Source: Mesotaenium endlicherianum (Eukaryota > Streptophyta > Zygnematophyceae > Zygnematales > Mesotaeniaceae). Taken from it: a stretch of 64,000 bases of DNA. Below are positions 36,483 through 47,520 of the stretch, one piece after another (the first letter of the stretch is position 1; every line of letters begins with the position of its first letter). The position numbers and the translations under genes were made by a program. The notes under the pieces were generated by a model that was not told the DNA's origin, did no database searches, and saw only the letters and a list, made by a program, of their open reading frames with translations. Location of the stretch: assembly GCA_009602735.1 (NCBI GenBank), contig WELA01004867.1:258691-322690 (forward strand), written 5' to 3'.

Positions 36483-37849
36483 TTATTTCCTGGCCTTGTG
36501 GCTGGGGGTTTTGGGAAGGCAGTCAGGACATTCCCATCGTCCTGCCATAATCTCTTCTTCACCAATGCAGAAGGTGTGCCAACGGACATGACACTTATCG
36601 CAGGTTACCATTGCTTCTTGATCATCTAGCACTTCGCAGCTGGCACAAGGCGTGGTGGGAATCAATTCTTCGGGCACAGTCTTAACTGTTGGATTGATAT
36701 TTGACAAATAGCACAGCAAAAAATTCTGCACGTGATCTCTCATGGTCTTACCATCAGAACCTTCCAGTTCCAACACACCATTCTCGAACGCATGTTTCAC
36801 GCGTAAGATCACTGCACCTGAACTGGTGTCAATGGTGGTCTTAGTCTGGCGCTTGCGATAGACGAAGTCTCCTTCTTGGATTTGCGTCATTTGCAGGCGG
36901 TAGCTCCCATCTCGCGTCCGGGCGTAACGCTGCGTGTCTCTTTTTTGTACAATTTTGAGATTGTCCAGGGCAGCAGGCATCATGTGCTCAAATAACACCT
37001 TGCGGCGCAACATCACCTTTAACAGTTCATCAGGGTTGTCCAGGCCTTTCACCTGCTCAATCTCCTGCTTGATGCTGCTGGGCACAACTGGACTTCTTCC
37101 AAACGGAATTTGATAAGGCGAGTAATTTGCCAAAGCAGCTTGCTTGCTAAATTTGTAATCCATAACCAACCATGGCAAGGCCAGATCCTACTCACGCTTA
37201 TCATGCTCAAGGCAAAATTTGCGTAAAGCAGACTTTATGGTTTGCACCGTCCGTTCTGCCAGACCATCTGCTTGTGGGTGGTCTCTAGACGTAGTGCGAT
37301 GGTCAATGAAGCATTTGTCCAGGAGTTTTTGAAAAGATCCTTGGAAGTCAGACACTTGGTCTGTCAGCACTTCTGCAGGGGCTCCATGACGTACAATCAC
37401 ACCATTGAGGAGCGCAACCGCGGTCCCCAAGCTTTCCTTAGCGGTAAGAGGCACCACCTCTATCCACTTAGAGAAATGCTCAATCATGACCATAATGTAC
37501 TTGTTATCTCGCTTGGACAGCGATAGCTCACTCGCGAGATCGCAGCTCCACCGGTAGCCTAGGCCCATGATTGGTAGAGGTTGCAGGTGTGGGTGTTGCT
37601 GCGTAAAACGAGCCTTGACGCGATGGCAGCTTGTACAGGCCTTGATCACATCCTCACACTGCTGCTTCATGCCCCTCCACAAGTAAGACAGCTCCAGTAG
37701 ACTGTATGTCTTCTTGACACCATAGTGTCCAGTATTCTCATGCATTTCCTGCACCAATGCTCGCCTTTTGGTGGGTTCTGGCACTAACTTCTCCTGACCA
37801 GTTTCTTCAATCTTGAAGAGGTTATTGCGTTTCTAGCTCGATGGCCTAC
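36483..37849 (-). pseudogene. G2 integrase with C-terminal PHD finger
   Basis: From 37784 the integrase shows its zinc finger (GHYGVKK...CTSCHRVK), the catalytic Asp residues (SCDLASEL; LTDQVSDFQGSF) and the Glu in ADGLAERTVQTIKSA. A TAG at 37188 interrupts it. The frame goes on with a GPF-like segment (SPYQIPFGRSP), an SH3-like tail (GDFVYRKRQT), HVQNFLLCYL and a PHD finger, ending at the stop next to 36483. In related gypsy elements a chromodomain sits at this C-terminal place. The upstream end of the integrase is cut by the K solo LTR and reads on from 38568 across it. Confidence 0.88.
36519..36647 (-). other. PHD finger domain in G2
   Basis: The eight zinc ligands are complete and correctly spaced for C4-H-C3: CASC, CDKC four residues before HTFC, and CPDC with Trp two residues before (GRWECPDC). 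The spacing between the first two pairs is 11 residues. PHD fingers generally read histone H3 tails. Here the domain may tether the integration complex to chromatin, which is inference. It overlaps the integrase pseudogene entry. Confidence 0.87.
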
Positions 37850-38567
37850 TGTAATGAATCAGTATATTAGTGGATATAATATTCATTTAAATCTAATAGT
37901 TAATTAAGTTCAGCCTGCTGAACTTTAGTTAATAATCAGTCTGCTGGACTTTACATAATTATCAGTTTAATGACTCGGCCGAAAGCAGCAGGCTGAAGTC
38001 AACTTAAGTCAGCTTGCTGACACATTCTTTGACAGCCAGCTGACTTCCGTGCTCGGTAGCAGCGAACTGCCTTGATATGCATCTAAGTACGACCTGCTAG
38101 ATGAATGGCCAGATGACATCCCCATGATGGATGGCTATTCGGGATGATGGGAGATGGCGGTGGATTTGGTTAACCGAGGTCCTACCAACGTGGTTAACTC
38201 CCGGGTAGGCGGTGCCATCGCACTGACCGTTGAACAGTAAACTCATTCCATGTACATATGCTAGGCATTGCTCTCGAGTTCGGCATTCGGAAACGAGGCC
38301 AACTCTCTTGTACAGCTTACTGAGAGAACTCTGAATCCAAGGCGAGAAGCCATTGATACGCACTGTCTTCTAACCTTGCTTATGTATGAGTTTACTGATT
38401 TGCATCATTGATGCTAGTTTACTCGCATTTGACTTACGAGTATTATTCCCTGCTAGTGTATTGTCCTTTGCCGTTTAACTAGTTAACGGAAATACCATAA
38501 GATTACTTGCTGATATGAAGATCTTTATTAATTGTTAATCGCCTATTTGGTAAGTCGATTCATTTCA
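37850..38567 (+). repeat. K-family solo LTR, copy E, inserted in G2
   Basis: A 718-bp LTR flanked by a perfect 5-bp duplication CCTAC (37845-37849 and 38568-38572). G2 coding sequence continues on both sides, so this is an insertion followed by LTR-LTR recombination. Confidence 0.93.
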
Positions 38568-38596
38568 CCTACCTGGTCCTTTTCTTTTGCCAATAA

Positions 38597-40188
38597 TCAT
38601 TCTATATGGACTCCCGTCTTCAACCAATGCATAGTGGCTTGATCTTTCCTGATCTCTGGACTGAACAGAGGTAGGGGCTCAGCTTCTCCTGATGCTACCA
38701 TTCTAGCGATTTCGACAAGGCAGGCGGCCAATTCTGCTGGGCTGCTCGGATCTCTGTCTTCTCGAGCTCCTGTTCTGTCGTCTGCGGATGTGTCTGGGTT
38801 CCTGCTGAGTCCATCGGCGTCGTTGTTGAGTATACCTGCTCGGTGTATCACTGTCATCTGGTACTCCTGGAGCTTGAAAGCCCCACGAGCCAATATACCA
38901 GTCAGGTCTGCATTCTTCATCAGCTAGAGTAATGGCGAGTGATGTGTGATCAGCGTGAAAGGTCTTCCCCATAGATACTCTCTGAAGTGTGCAACAGCCC
39001 AAACCACTGCCAGTAGCTCTCCTTCGTAGGACAAGTAGTTGCTCTCCGCTTCGTTGTTAGAGCGCGAGGCATAGGCAATGACGTACTTTTTTCTAGGACT
39101 CTCGGCCTGAGTGAGTACTGCGCCAACTTCCACACGACTCCAGTCGGTGTGTAGATTAAACGGCTTGGAGTAGTCCGGTGTTCGCAAGACTGGGGCTGTT
39201 ACCACCCGTTGCTTGAGCTCCTTCATGGCCTTCTCCTGGGCTTCTGTCCACACAAAAGGTATGTCCTTTTCAGGACTTCTGTCAAGGGTTTAGCAATTTT
39301 GCTATAATCCTTCACAAATTTACGATAAAATTTGCTTAGCCCTAACAGAGCTTTCAGCTTAGACACGTTCACTGGTGCAGGTATCTTGTAAATGGCTTTT
39401 GTCTTTACAGCCTGGGGGGACATAGCATTGTTCCCAATCTCATGTCCTAAGTAAGGCACATGTGCCTCAAAGAATCTGCACTTTCCAGGGTGCAGCATCA
39501 TCTGGAATTTCTCTAGGTGCTGAAACACTTGTTCCAATTGCTCGAGGTGCTCCTCTATGGACTTGCTGAATACCACTACGTCATCAATGTATGATTTTGC
39601 AAAATTCAGCCCCTCCAGCACTTTATCCATAGTACTCTCAAAGATGGCTGGGGCATTTTTTAGCCCAAACGGCATAACCGTCCATTGCCAGAGTTCCCTT
39701 TGGGCCCAGAAAGCGGTCTTACCTCGATCTTCTGTTTTCACAGGGATCTGGTTGAAGCCTTGGCGTAGATCGATGATGTTGAACACCTTCCCGGTGGTAG
39801 CAATTGAAAAGATCCGCTCTGGTGTAGGCATCACATAGCTGTCTGGCTCCGTGTGAAGATTCAGTCGTCTGTAGTCTCCACACGTACGAGTGGCTGTATA
39901 ATTGCCATCCTCGTCCTTCTTGGCAACCACTACCGTGGGAGCTTCATGTATGGAGGTTGATTTCTCGATCATGCCGAGCTTGTACAGCTCCTGGCAAGTT
40001 TTCTCCACACAGTCCCATTCGGTCTGACTGAGCTTATGCGGCCCAAGTCTGACTGGGTTATCAGGAGTTAGTGTGATCTCACACACACTGGCAATGGTTC
40101 TACCAATCTCCTCCTTGGTAAAAGCAAACACTTTGCGGTGCTTCTTCAGCAGCCTTTCTACTTGTGCTCTCTGTTGGGCTGAGACCAT
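38597..40188 (-). pseudogene. G2 reverse transcriptase and RNase H
   Basis: RT (40188-39223) has TCGDYRRLN, IDLRQGFNQIPV, VMPFGLKNAPAIF and the catalytic SYIDDVVVFS, then the connection domain (PVNVSKLKALLGLSKFYRKF). An A-run near 39268 is one base short and shifts the frame. RNase H continues from 39253 (FNLHTDWSRVEVGAVLTQ, YASRSNNEAESNYLSYEGEL). A TAG at 38924 falls where related proteins have Trp (LLxLM). GILNNDADGLSRNPD ends the domain. A TGA lies near 38597. Confidence 0.88.
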
Positions 40189-41104
40189 GTTTCCAATGGT
40201 AAAAACCTCAGTTGCTGGCTACTTTTCCCCAACACAGGCATCCAGTTGTTGCTACTCTTTGGGTCCAGGTGGGGGCTTTCCGCCCTCATCCTGGCCTTCA
40301 GGCTTCTTTGCCTGATTGTTAGGCGGTGGAGTGGCAGGCTTTGCAGCTTGCTCCTCCGCTGTCTCAGGCTCGGTGGCTTGCTTCTTAGGCCTCTTACCTT
40401 TTCGATAGATCGTCGCCTTTCTGGTTGCGTGGTGTAGGTCAGACGCCTCCGGATGGGCTGCCTCAAGAATCTTTCTTCATCGGCCGCAGTCCAGCTGGTC
40501 CCTGTTCCTTCTTCTTCACGTGGTGGGGGTGGGTTTGGCAAAGGCCACCCTGCTGGATCTGCTCTATGGTCGATTGTCCAACCCCATTCGCGCTCAATGG
40601 TAGCTATGCGTGCAACGGTTGTGCCAAACTCCTCCCTGGCTGGTGGCGTAACCGTCCATGTTTGTGTCATAGTCTGCGATCTTTGAGCCGCAGCTAGTTG
40701 TGCGTATACAGCATTTTCTGCTGTCAAGCGGCTTATGGTGCTTCTCTCAGCTTTACCAGTTCCCTTTCAGACACTGCACGTGTCATAGGAAATGAATTGT
40801 CCTTCTCCCACGTTCCAGTGGATGAGGGGCGCACCATGGGAATGTGAATTCCCAATGTCATGGCTTTGCGAATTAAGCCATCCTTTCCCTCTCTCTGCAA
40901 AATCTCTAGGATAGGTTGTGGAGGAGGAGCCGTGGTTCCTTTTGAAACCCCTTCTCTCTGAGCTGTTCCCCTGTACTTGAAATAACGCATCAGCATCCGC
41001 CTGAAAGGTGCATTCCCTTCCCAGGCCACCTTTCTTGGTCTGCTTGCGCGACCGTGAGGATTTCCTTGTGTTGGTTCCACCTTAGCAGTGCAGGCAGCCA
41101 CTTC
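40189..41104 (-). pseudogene. G2 linker between methyltransferase ORF and RT
   Basis: Low-complexity, Pro-, Gln- and Lys-rich sequence. The reading passes from the segment at 41101-40733 through a one-base shift near 40733 into 40727-40410, then through another shift into a frame with KPATPPPNNQAKKPEGQDEG and two TAG codons (about 40208 and 40244) before the RT start. No domain is recognised. Confidence 0.6.
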
Positions 41105-44100
41105 CTACGGCTGTTGTAGCTGATGTGGGGTCACCTCTGGTGCTGGTAAACTGGCGGTTGGAGTGCTGGATGTAGGCGACCTTGAATCGTTATAAAGATC
41201 GGCCACGCTGGGTCCTTCCATCATCAATTGGTCGTTCACCCAGTCATCCGTTCTAAGTTCTTGCAGCTCCAACAGGTCCAACTCTGGGGTAGGAAAACGT
41301 GGAATTGCTTCCTGAATCTCCTCTTCATTGGTGACTGACAGCAGGTCAAAATCGGGAAGGTCTGGCATCTCTGCCTCATCTTCAATTGATTTCTCCGCTC
41401 CGGGTGGTGGCGGATCTTCTTCATTATCTGTGTTGAGCTTCGCCAAGTTGACGACGGTTGATTGCAGAGTGCTTGCCGCCTTAGCCACTTCCCTTTCCTT
41501 GTGTTGTTGAGCGTCTGCGTCCAGCAGCTGCTCCATGATTTGCCTTGCAATGGATTCAGCTGTTTGACTGGCTGAACCCTGCTGTTGCCCCTTAGCTTGC
41601 GGCTCTGGGCTCATCAAGGCAGGTGTTGTCGACAGTTTCTTGTCCAACTCTTTCTGGCGTTCTTCGAATATTACTTTGAGACATATGGTCTTTGCAGACC
41701 CTCCAGAATCTCCTGAGTTCTGGCTACTCTCTTCGGCCCATTCACCAAGATTGCACTGGCGTTCTTGCCTTAGTACTTGGTTTAGGCAATATCCAGTATT
41801 TGCGGCTGTAGGCTCAGGAGCCTTCTTCTCAGATTCTTCTGACATGTCTTGTAACGACGCTCGCTCTGGTGAAGACGGTAGACACTTTTGGTTGGTTTCC
41901 CAGCTACTTGAGCTTTCCTGCCAATAGTCTCCGCGCCCAGCTGCTCTTGGGCTGAGGTGGGTATCATACCCTGACCTGGCCTCTTCTGGGGTCTCTTTAC
42001 GTATTGATGTCGTTGCTTCGGGATGTGAGCTCCCAAAAATCTGACTGTAAGTGGCGTTTCTCACAGATGATGGGGTGCCATGCGTATCGTCTTCCACTCC
42101 TGGTAGCGGTGCTGCTTGCTCAGGCGCCTGATCCCTCATGGGTGTATCCTCTCTTTCCAGTGGTGCTTGTAATTCATTGGTCCGATTATCAATCCGGTCC
42201 AATAGATCCTGACATCTCATCAATTCTGCCACCCTATCTCCCCTGAATGCTTTGTCTACAGCGGCTTCCGCTGCGTCTCTTTGCACCCAGTATTCTTCTT
42301 GTTGCTGATGTGCCGTTCTGATAGCCCTCTGATCAGATGTTGGCACCACATTAATCCCAATCGTCACTGGTCTTGGTCTCGGCATAGGCTTGTCAATGAA
42401 GGTCAACTGTTGCCTTGTCATGATTGTTTCCACCAACCAAGTCATAGAGTGCTGCCCGATCATGTTGCCGAAAATCTTTGCAGCTTCATCTAATCCTACA
42501 GCACCGGCTACATGCCAAGCTATGGTGTCGGGTATTCTAAGGCATTTGCCCTTTTCCACCGCAATGGGCTCTCTCCACATGGCGTCTCTTTTATATATGT
42601 CTTTGACCATTCCTGGTCCACCTCCTCTGAAGGCTCGGGATCCTGGATATGCTGTGAAGGTAGGCAGTACCACTCTTGGCTGGCCAGGTTCGTTGATGAC
42701 ACACTGTGGATAGGAATCCCTCCAGGTCACTGGTCTGGTATGCACCGCCAGTGCCTTTTCCACTGTCGATGCTGTTGGTGATCGCCGTGGAATGTCCTCC
42801 ATTTCTCTTAGAACCTCGATAGACATGCCGTTGGTCCAGAATATCCTGGCCCTATGGGATAATCCCCCGTGCTTGGCGTCGTTGATTAGCACATGATGGC
42901 CCAAAGTGGAGTTGAAAATCAGCAGCCATGGTTCTCCCGGCTTCATCTGCTTGTAGTCCATTCTTGGATGTACGTTCTCAATCACAAACACAGGTGGGTG
43001 ATAGTGCCAACGTTCCTGCAGCATGCCGATGATTTTCATCATCCATCCCCAGAGTTGTGCTCGTGAATCACTGAATCCCCTCCTGTTTCCAGCTTGAGAA
43101 AATGGTTGACAAGGGAATACAGCAAAGATCCAATCAATCCTGTAGCCATACAGGTATTCAGGCTTCACGTTCATAATGTTGCCTCCGGCAATGCGCTCGA
43201 CATTGCTATATGCAGGCGCCAACCCTTTAAAATGATGTATTTGCCGCATCTGATTTATGACCTCTTGGAATGCTCGAAAAGCGTGGTCATTGTTGTCCAC
43301 ATACAGGACTTTGGCCACCTGTATTACTCGCTGGATCAATGCTATGGTCCCAGAGTCAAGTCCGGCGAATAATTCCAACACCACCACTCCCCTTTTGCGG
43401 AAAGGATCTTCCATCCTGACAATGCCTTGCGGCAGCGGCTCCACTCCAGGCATCAGATTTGCAGAGGAAGTAACTGGGTAGGGTACTGGCAGCAGCTCTT
43501 GCGGGCCGTGGTCCCTATTACTCACAGTTTCTAGCTGCTTCATGATCCGGGGTTGCCATACCAAGGGTGTTGGCATGTTTATGCTTGTATAGCCTTCCTC
43601 TTCTTGCTTCATGAGGTTGTCGCTGGCTTCTGGGTACCTGTCATTAACGTAGCAGTCTAGCAGTCCGTAGTTTGCTTCTCCTATGCAAACCATTTTCACA
43701 GGAATTTCTCCTGCCGGCTGCCTATTTGTTGACTGGTAAGTCACTCTCTGTTTCCGCAGATCATTGACCATACCCAAGGGAATCAGTGCTTCTGTTCCCA
43801 AGAGAACATCATAGTTCTCAGCTTCCGTCACTGTGCAGTCCATGAATAGTGACGCCTCTTCAGGTTTCCCTGGATTTACTGTGATTTTCACAGGCTTGCG
43901 GGTAATCCCACAAGACTTTGAGACTTGTCCTGAGGCAGTTCTCAACTGAAAAGGACTCTCTTTCAGGACCCTTGTTGTCAAACCTAGAGCTTTCACAGCT
44001 CGTTTTCCCAAAATGCCTGTATCCTGGAAGCTGCCCAGTTGTTGAAGATCAATGCACCATCCTTATTTTGCACTCTCACGGTGCTAGAATTGGTGGGCAG

Positions 44101-44202
44101 TGAGGCGCTACTTGCACCTTCCTCAACTATACTGATGTCCGGCCTCTTCAACCGTGAATGGGTAAGTGATATGCAAATCAACGAGAGAAAGCAAAGGAGC
44201 AT
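41105..44202 (-). pseudogene. G2 protease remnant and C5 cytosine DNA methyltransferase polyprotein
   Basis: A retropepsin-like segment spans a frameshift near 44005: ALGLTTRVLKESPFQLRTAS and DVLLGTEALIPLGMV resemble clan AA protease flanks, but the catalytic DSG is not clear. From 44011 the frame is open for 968 residues. Residues about 208-532 (43390-42416) form the methyltransferase: motif I VLELFAGLDSGT (211-222), motif IV with catalytic Cys301 in FPCQPFSQAG, motif VI FVIENVHPR (Glu345, Asn346), motif VIII-like LSHRARIFW (384-392), a target-recognition-like stretch, and motif X FGNMIGQHSM (514-523). The HRAR spacing resembles DNMT3-type enzymes. After it come acidic, low-complexity residues to a TAG at 41105. 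The catalytic domain itself contains no stop or shift, unlike the rest of the element. It would methylate cytosine C5 using S-adenosylmethionine. Confidence 0.9.
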
Positions 44203-45907
44203 GCTGGATCCGGTGTTCCACCAGGGCCTTCAGCTTCTCCAGCGAAAAACTAAATGTCTTGCGCAACCCGGGCCTGATTTGTCGTAGCTGCAAGATCTCG
44301 TTTTCATCCAAAGTGATCCGGAAAGTCTGAGGAAGCTTCCTAGCATTCCTTGGCACCAGACGGTTGTGATCAACTTGCTCGGCAGCCGTTGCATCCACAG
44401 CCTTTTTTAGGCAGCCGCTTCTTGCCTTTGCAGACGGTATTTTTCGCAATATCTGCATCATAGTAGACATTGGGCGCATTTAGTCTCGCAAACTGCGCTT
44501 TCAACTCAGCGATTTCTGCACTCATGGCTTCATACTTCTTGTTACCCTTGCGGTTACCAGAGGCACTCTCTTCTTTCTTTTTCTCTTTGTCTGCCTCTTT
44601 CGTGGCAGCATTTGCCCAGGGCGGCTTTAGATTTGGGTTCTTAGACCAGCACTCATTTTTCGAGTGTCCCTTCTTACTGCAATGTGCACATATCTGCGCT
44701 TTGCTAACGGATAGTTGCTTAGCATCTGGGTACAAACAGTCTCTCTTTTAATGTCCGGATTTCCCGCAATTCCAACAACTCTCTGCTGTTTCAGCAGTGT
44801 TGGCGTGCTTAGCAAACTTATTGAAAGATCCGCTCTTTTTCATAAATTGAAAATTAGAGTTGTTGGCCTTAGGGGAAGAGAATTCCTCTCTCCCCTCAGG
44901 AGCCATAAGCGTCCTGGAGGCCTCTTTAAACCATACTTTACCTTCTTCGACATTACGTGCTATTTCAGCTGCCTCGTCGATGTCCCAGTCAATCCCGTGC
45001 TTTGCGGACAGATGTGGCCTGACTTCACAATCTGTTTCCTTGCCCAAGCACAACAGAAACTTGTCAGCCACTATTCTGGTCACGTATATTTTTGCCTTTT
45101 TGGCGAGGTCTACCAATCTGGATTTGACCTCCATGATTGTCTTGTTCTTCTGACGAACAAAATGCACATAACGGTGCACCTTAAGACTGCGATCCTCTGG
45201 AAAAAGCGTGCTTCAAGCAACTTTAAGAAACGACGTAGGCAATGCGTGGAGTCTTTCTAACTGGTCATCCCCAGCCTCCATATCCTTACGACAGCTAGCC
45301 AAGGCTTGCGCATGGCTTGCCTCTGTCGTGGCGCTATCGCTTTGCTGACCATTAAGAGGTGTAGCTCTGCGTGTTACTCGTTCCTGAGCTTTAGCAATCT
45401 TTTAAGACAGTTTTGCACACACCTTTTGCAATTCTGCGACAGAGCCGGCATCATCATCTTGAGTGGCAGCCTTCCGCTGGCCCTCAGTGAGTTGCCTCAT
45501 GGCCTCTGTTATTCTTGTGTTAGTGCAGCTAAGTCTATGCTCTCAACAGGTGCAGTTGTCACTGTTCTTTCTGAAGATAAAGCAGACATTCGGGCTTTCG
45601 CAGCCTCTTTCTAAATTTCTAAATCCCTAGCCCTTTTTTGTTCTCCAAACGCCCATTCCTGGGTGAGATCCTCATCCTTCCGGAATTGGCGATAAAACAG
45701 CAGGGCATCCTTGTCTAAGTACTGAACCAAGCCTATAAATTTGACAGATTGTGTATAAGAAGAATCCTTCCGAATCTTCTCAAAGAATTCTGCCCAATAG
45801 ATCTCATCAAACTCTTTGAAAGTGAGACCATTTCCGCTGGTTCGTCCGCTAAAAAACTTTGCAGACAATTTCAACTTAGGATTTTCATACCGATCATCAC
45901 CGGCCAT
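44203..45907 (-). pseudogene. G2 gag
   Basis: Starts at 45907 (MAGDDRYENPKLKLSAKFFS) with a capsid-like region containing KFIGLVQYLDKDALLFYRQF. A TAG at 45611 is followed by helical sequence with a further TAA and a shift near 45500. Nucleocapsid sequence follows at about 45180-44620: DEAAEIARNVEEGKVWFKEA, then two zinc knuckles, CWNCGKSGH-x-KRDC with a TAA at 44748 inside the first, and CAHCSKKGHSKNEC. Between 44480 and 44200 lies a segment without a recognised domain (RKLPQTFRITLDENEILQLR). Confidence 0.75.
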
Positions 45908-47520
45908 TTTGAATGGTGAACAGGACTCACTGACTCTTCCCCACACGTCTTGCTCTCTGCCCAAATCAGGTACAAAGGCTCGTGTATTATCTGGGTTCTC
46001 ACCGCTTGCAAGTTATGACGAGACTCGTCTCTCAACGGTTGCTCACTCCACCGGTTGTCAGTTTGGCTCAGACGTCTCACTTTCTCGTGGACTCTGGCTA
46101 GAATCAGAACCTTCTGTGGGCTCCACAGAGTGGTAGAGTCTTCCACTCCTCAACTGCATATACAGTTGAATTTCTCCAGGTCCCCTTCCAGGTGAAACAC
46201 CGGCAGCCTTCACAAGCCTCAGTCCCCAACTAACTTGGGAATTCTTGCTCACCTGAACCAATCAACCAAGTTCTCAGAAGTAGGACAGAAGCGTCTTACT
46301 TCCACACAGGCTTTTGCCCAAGTTGAGGATTTACAGAATGAACAAGTTTGTAGTTTGCAAAAATCACGTCTAAGCAGCTTAACAGGCAATGTCAAGTTCA
46401 CAGAAAATCGCCCTTTGAGGCTTTCGCTTAACTTCCACGAGTCACATCTTACAAAACTCTGAATTGCACATCTATGCTGGCCTGGTCTGAGCTCTTCGCT
46501 CAACACCACGCCTTAACAGCTCTTCACTGCTTGGCTGGGCTCACTCAGTTCTTCACTGAGAGCTTTACCTGTTAATACTACTCTTGCTATCAGCAATTCG
46601 ACAATAGAGACTTCTGAGAACTTGGAGACTAACACGGCACTCACCATTTTAAGTGACCCTCGCACGCTTGTGGCGTTTGACCTCAATCTGCACTAATCTC
46701 CTAACAGATTCTATTCTACAGCTCTCTACTTTCCACCAGCGAGATCCTCTCTTGGGAACTCTTGAGGCTTAACCTTTCTATGATACACTTAAGAAGAAAT
46801 CTTCCAGCGTCGGCAGAAGCGTGGCACCTCGACCCTTGTATGGCCTTGGGAACTCCTTCTTCTTTGCACTCCTTCTGCTTCTTCGGCTTCCTTTGACAAC
46901 AATGCGAGCAAGGATGAGGCAGCTTCAGGATGAACTCGTGCCTTTCACAAGCACTACACACTGTCCTCTTTCAAGAATACCAGTGCTTAGTCACAGCGCT
47001 TAGCTTGCGTGCCGTCCTCACCCAGCAGCTCTCACACCGCTTAGAAGTTGTCATTCAGCATGCATGCATGCATTGTTGCGCGTGACCACTTAGCCTTCCA
47101 ACTGACAATCACGCCTATGTGGCTGGCTGGCAGCGTTGAGGATGAACGCTCAGGCCGTGACCAGTCACCTAGGGCTTAGCTGAGGCTGCACACAACGCCC
47201 TTTGCAACATCCCCACTGTTCTTGGCTTGGACAGCCGATTGATCAGTACCTTTCTTGGCACTCGCTAGGCAGGCTCATTGCTGGTTCCATGCCCCTAGCC
47301 TTTTGGCTGACCACTCGGTCCACATCCCCATCCCGTCCTGGGTGTGGGTGTGACGTGTCGTGACCACTTTGACAGTGACAACGACTTCAACATGACCGCT
47401 GACTCGGTCCTGTGGTCGGTGAGTCAATGCTGACTTCCCGTACCTGGGCGGCCGTGACTTGCGCTGCGCGTGCGGCACCGTCAAGTAGATAACAGTCGCG
47501 ACATCTATGCAATGATCTCG
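45908..47520. other. non-coding interval between G2 and G3
   Basis: It should contain the G2 5' leader and LTR and the G3 5' LTR, but I found no matching repeat for either. Only short unsupported ORFs occur. Confidence 0.4.

Larger units (their letters stand above)
36146..45907 (-). mobile_element. Ty3/gypsy element G2 carrying a DNA methyltransferase and a PHD finger
   Basis: In coding direction the order is gag with two zinc knuckles, protease remnant, C5 DNA methyltransferase, linker, RT, RNase H, integrase, PHD finger. The K solo LTR at 37850-38567 interrupts it between RNase H and integrase. After the last codon a purine-rich tract (AAAGGGAGGGATGTAAGGG on the minus strand) suggests that a 3' LTR starts at about 36437 and ends near 36146. 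I could not find its partner right of 45907, so the LTR pair is unproven. Frameshifts and several stops make this copy inactive. Confidence 0.85.

Noticed and set aside
45908-47520. 5' LTR of G2
   Set aside because: I looked for a match to the candidate 3' LTR at 36146-36437 (for example its TGTAAGGGAAATTG start) and found none.
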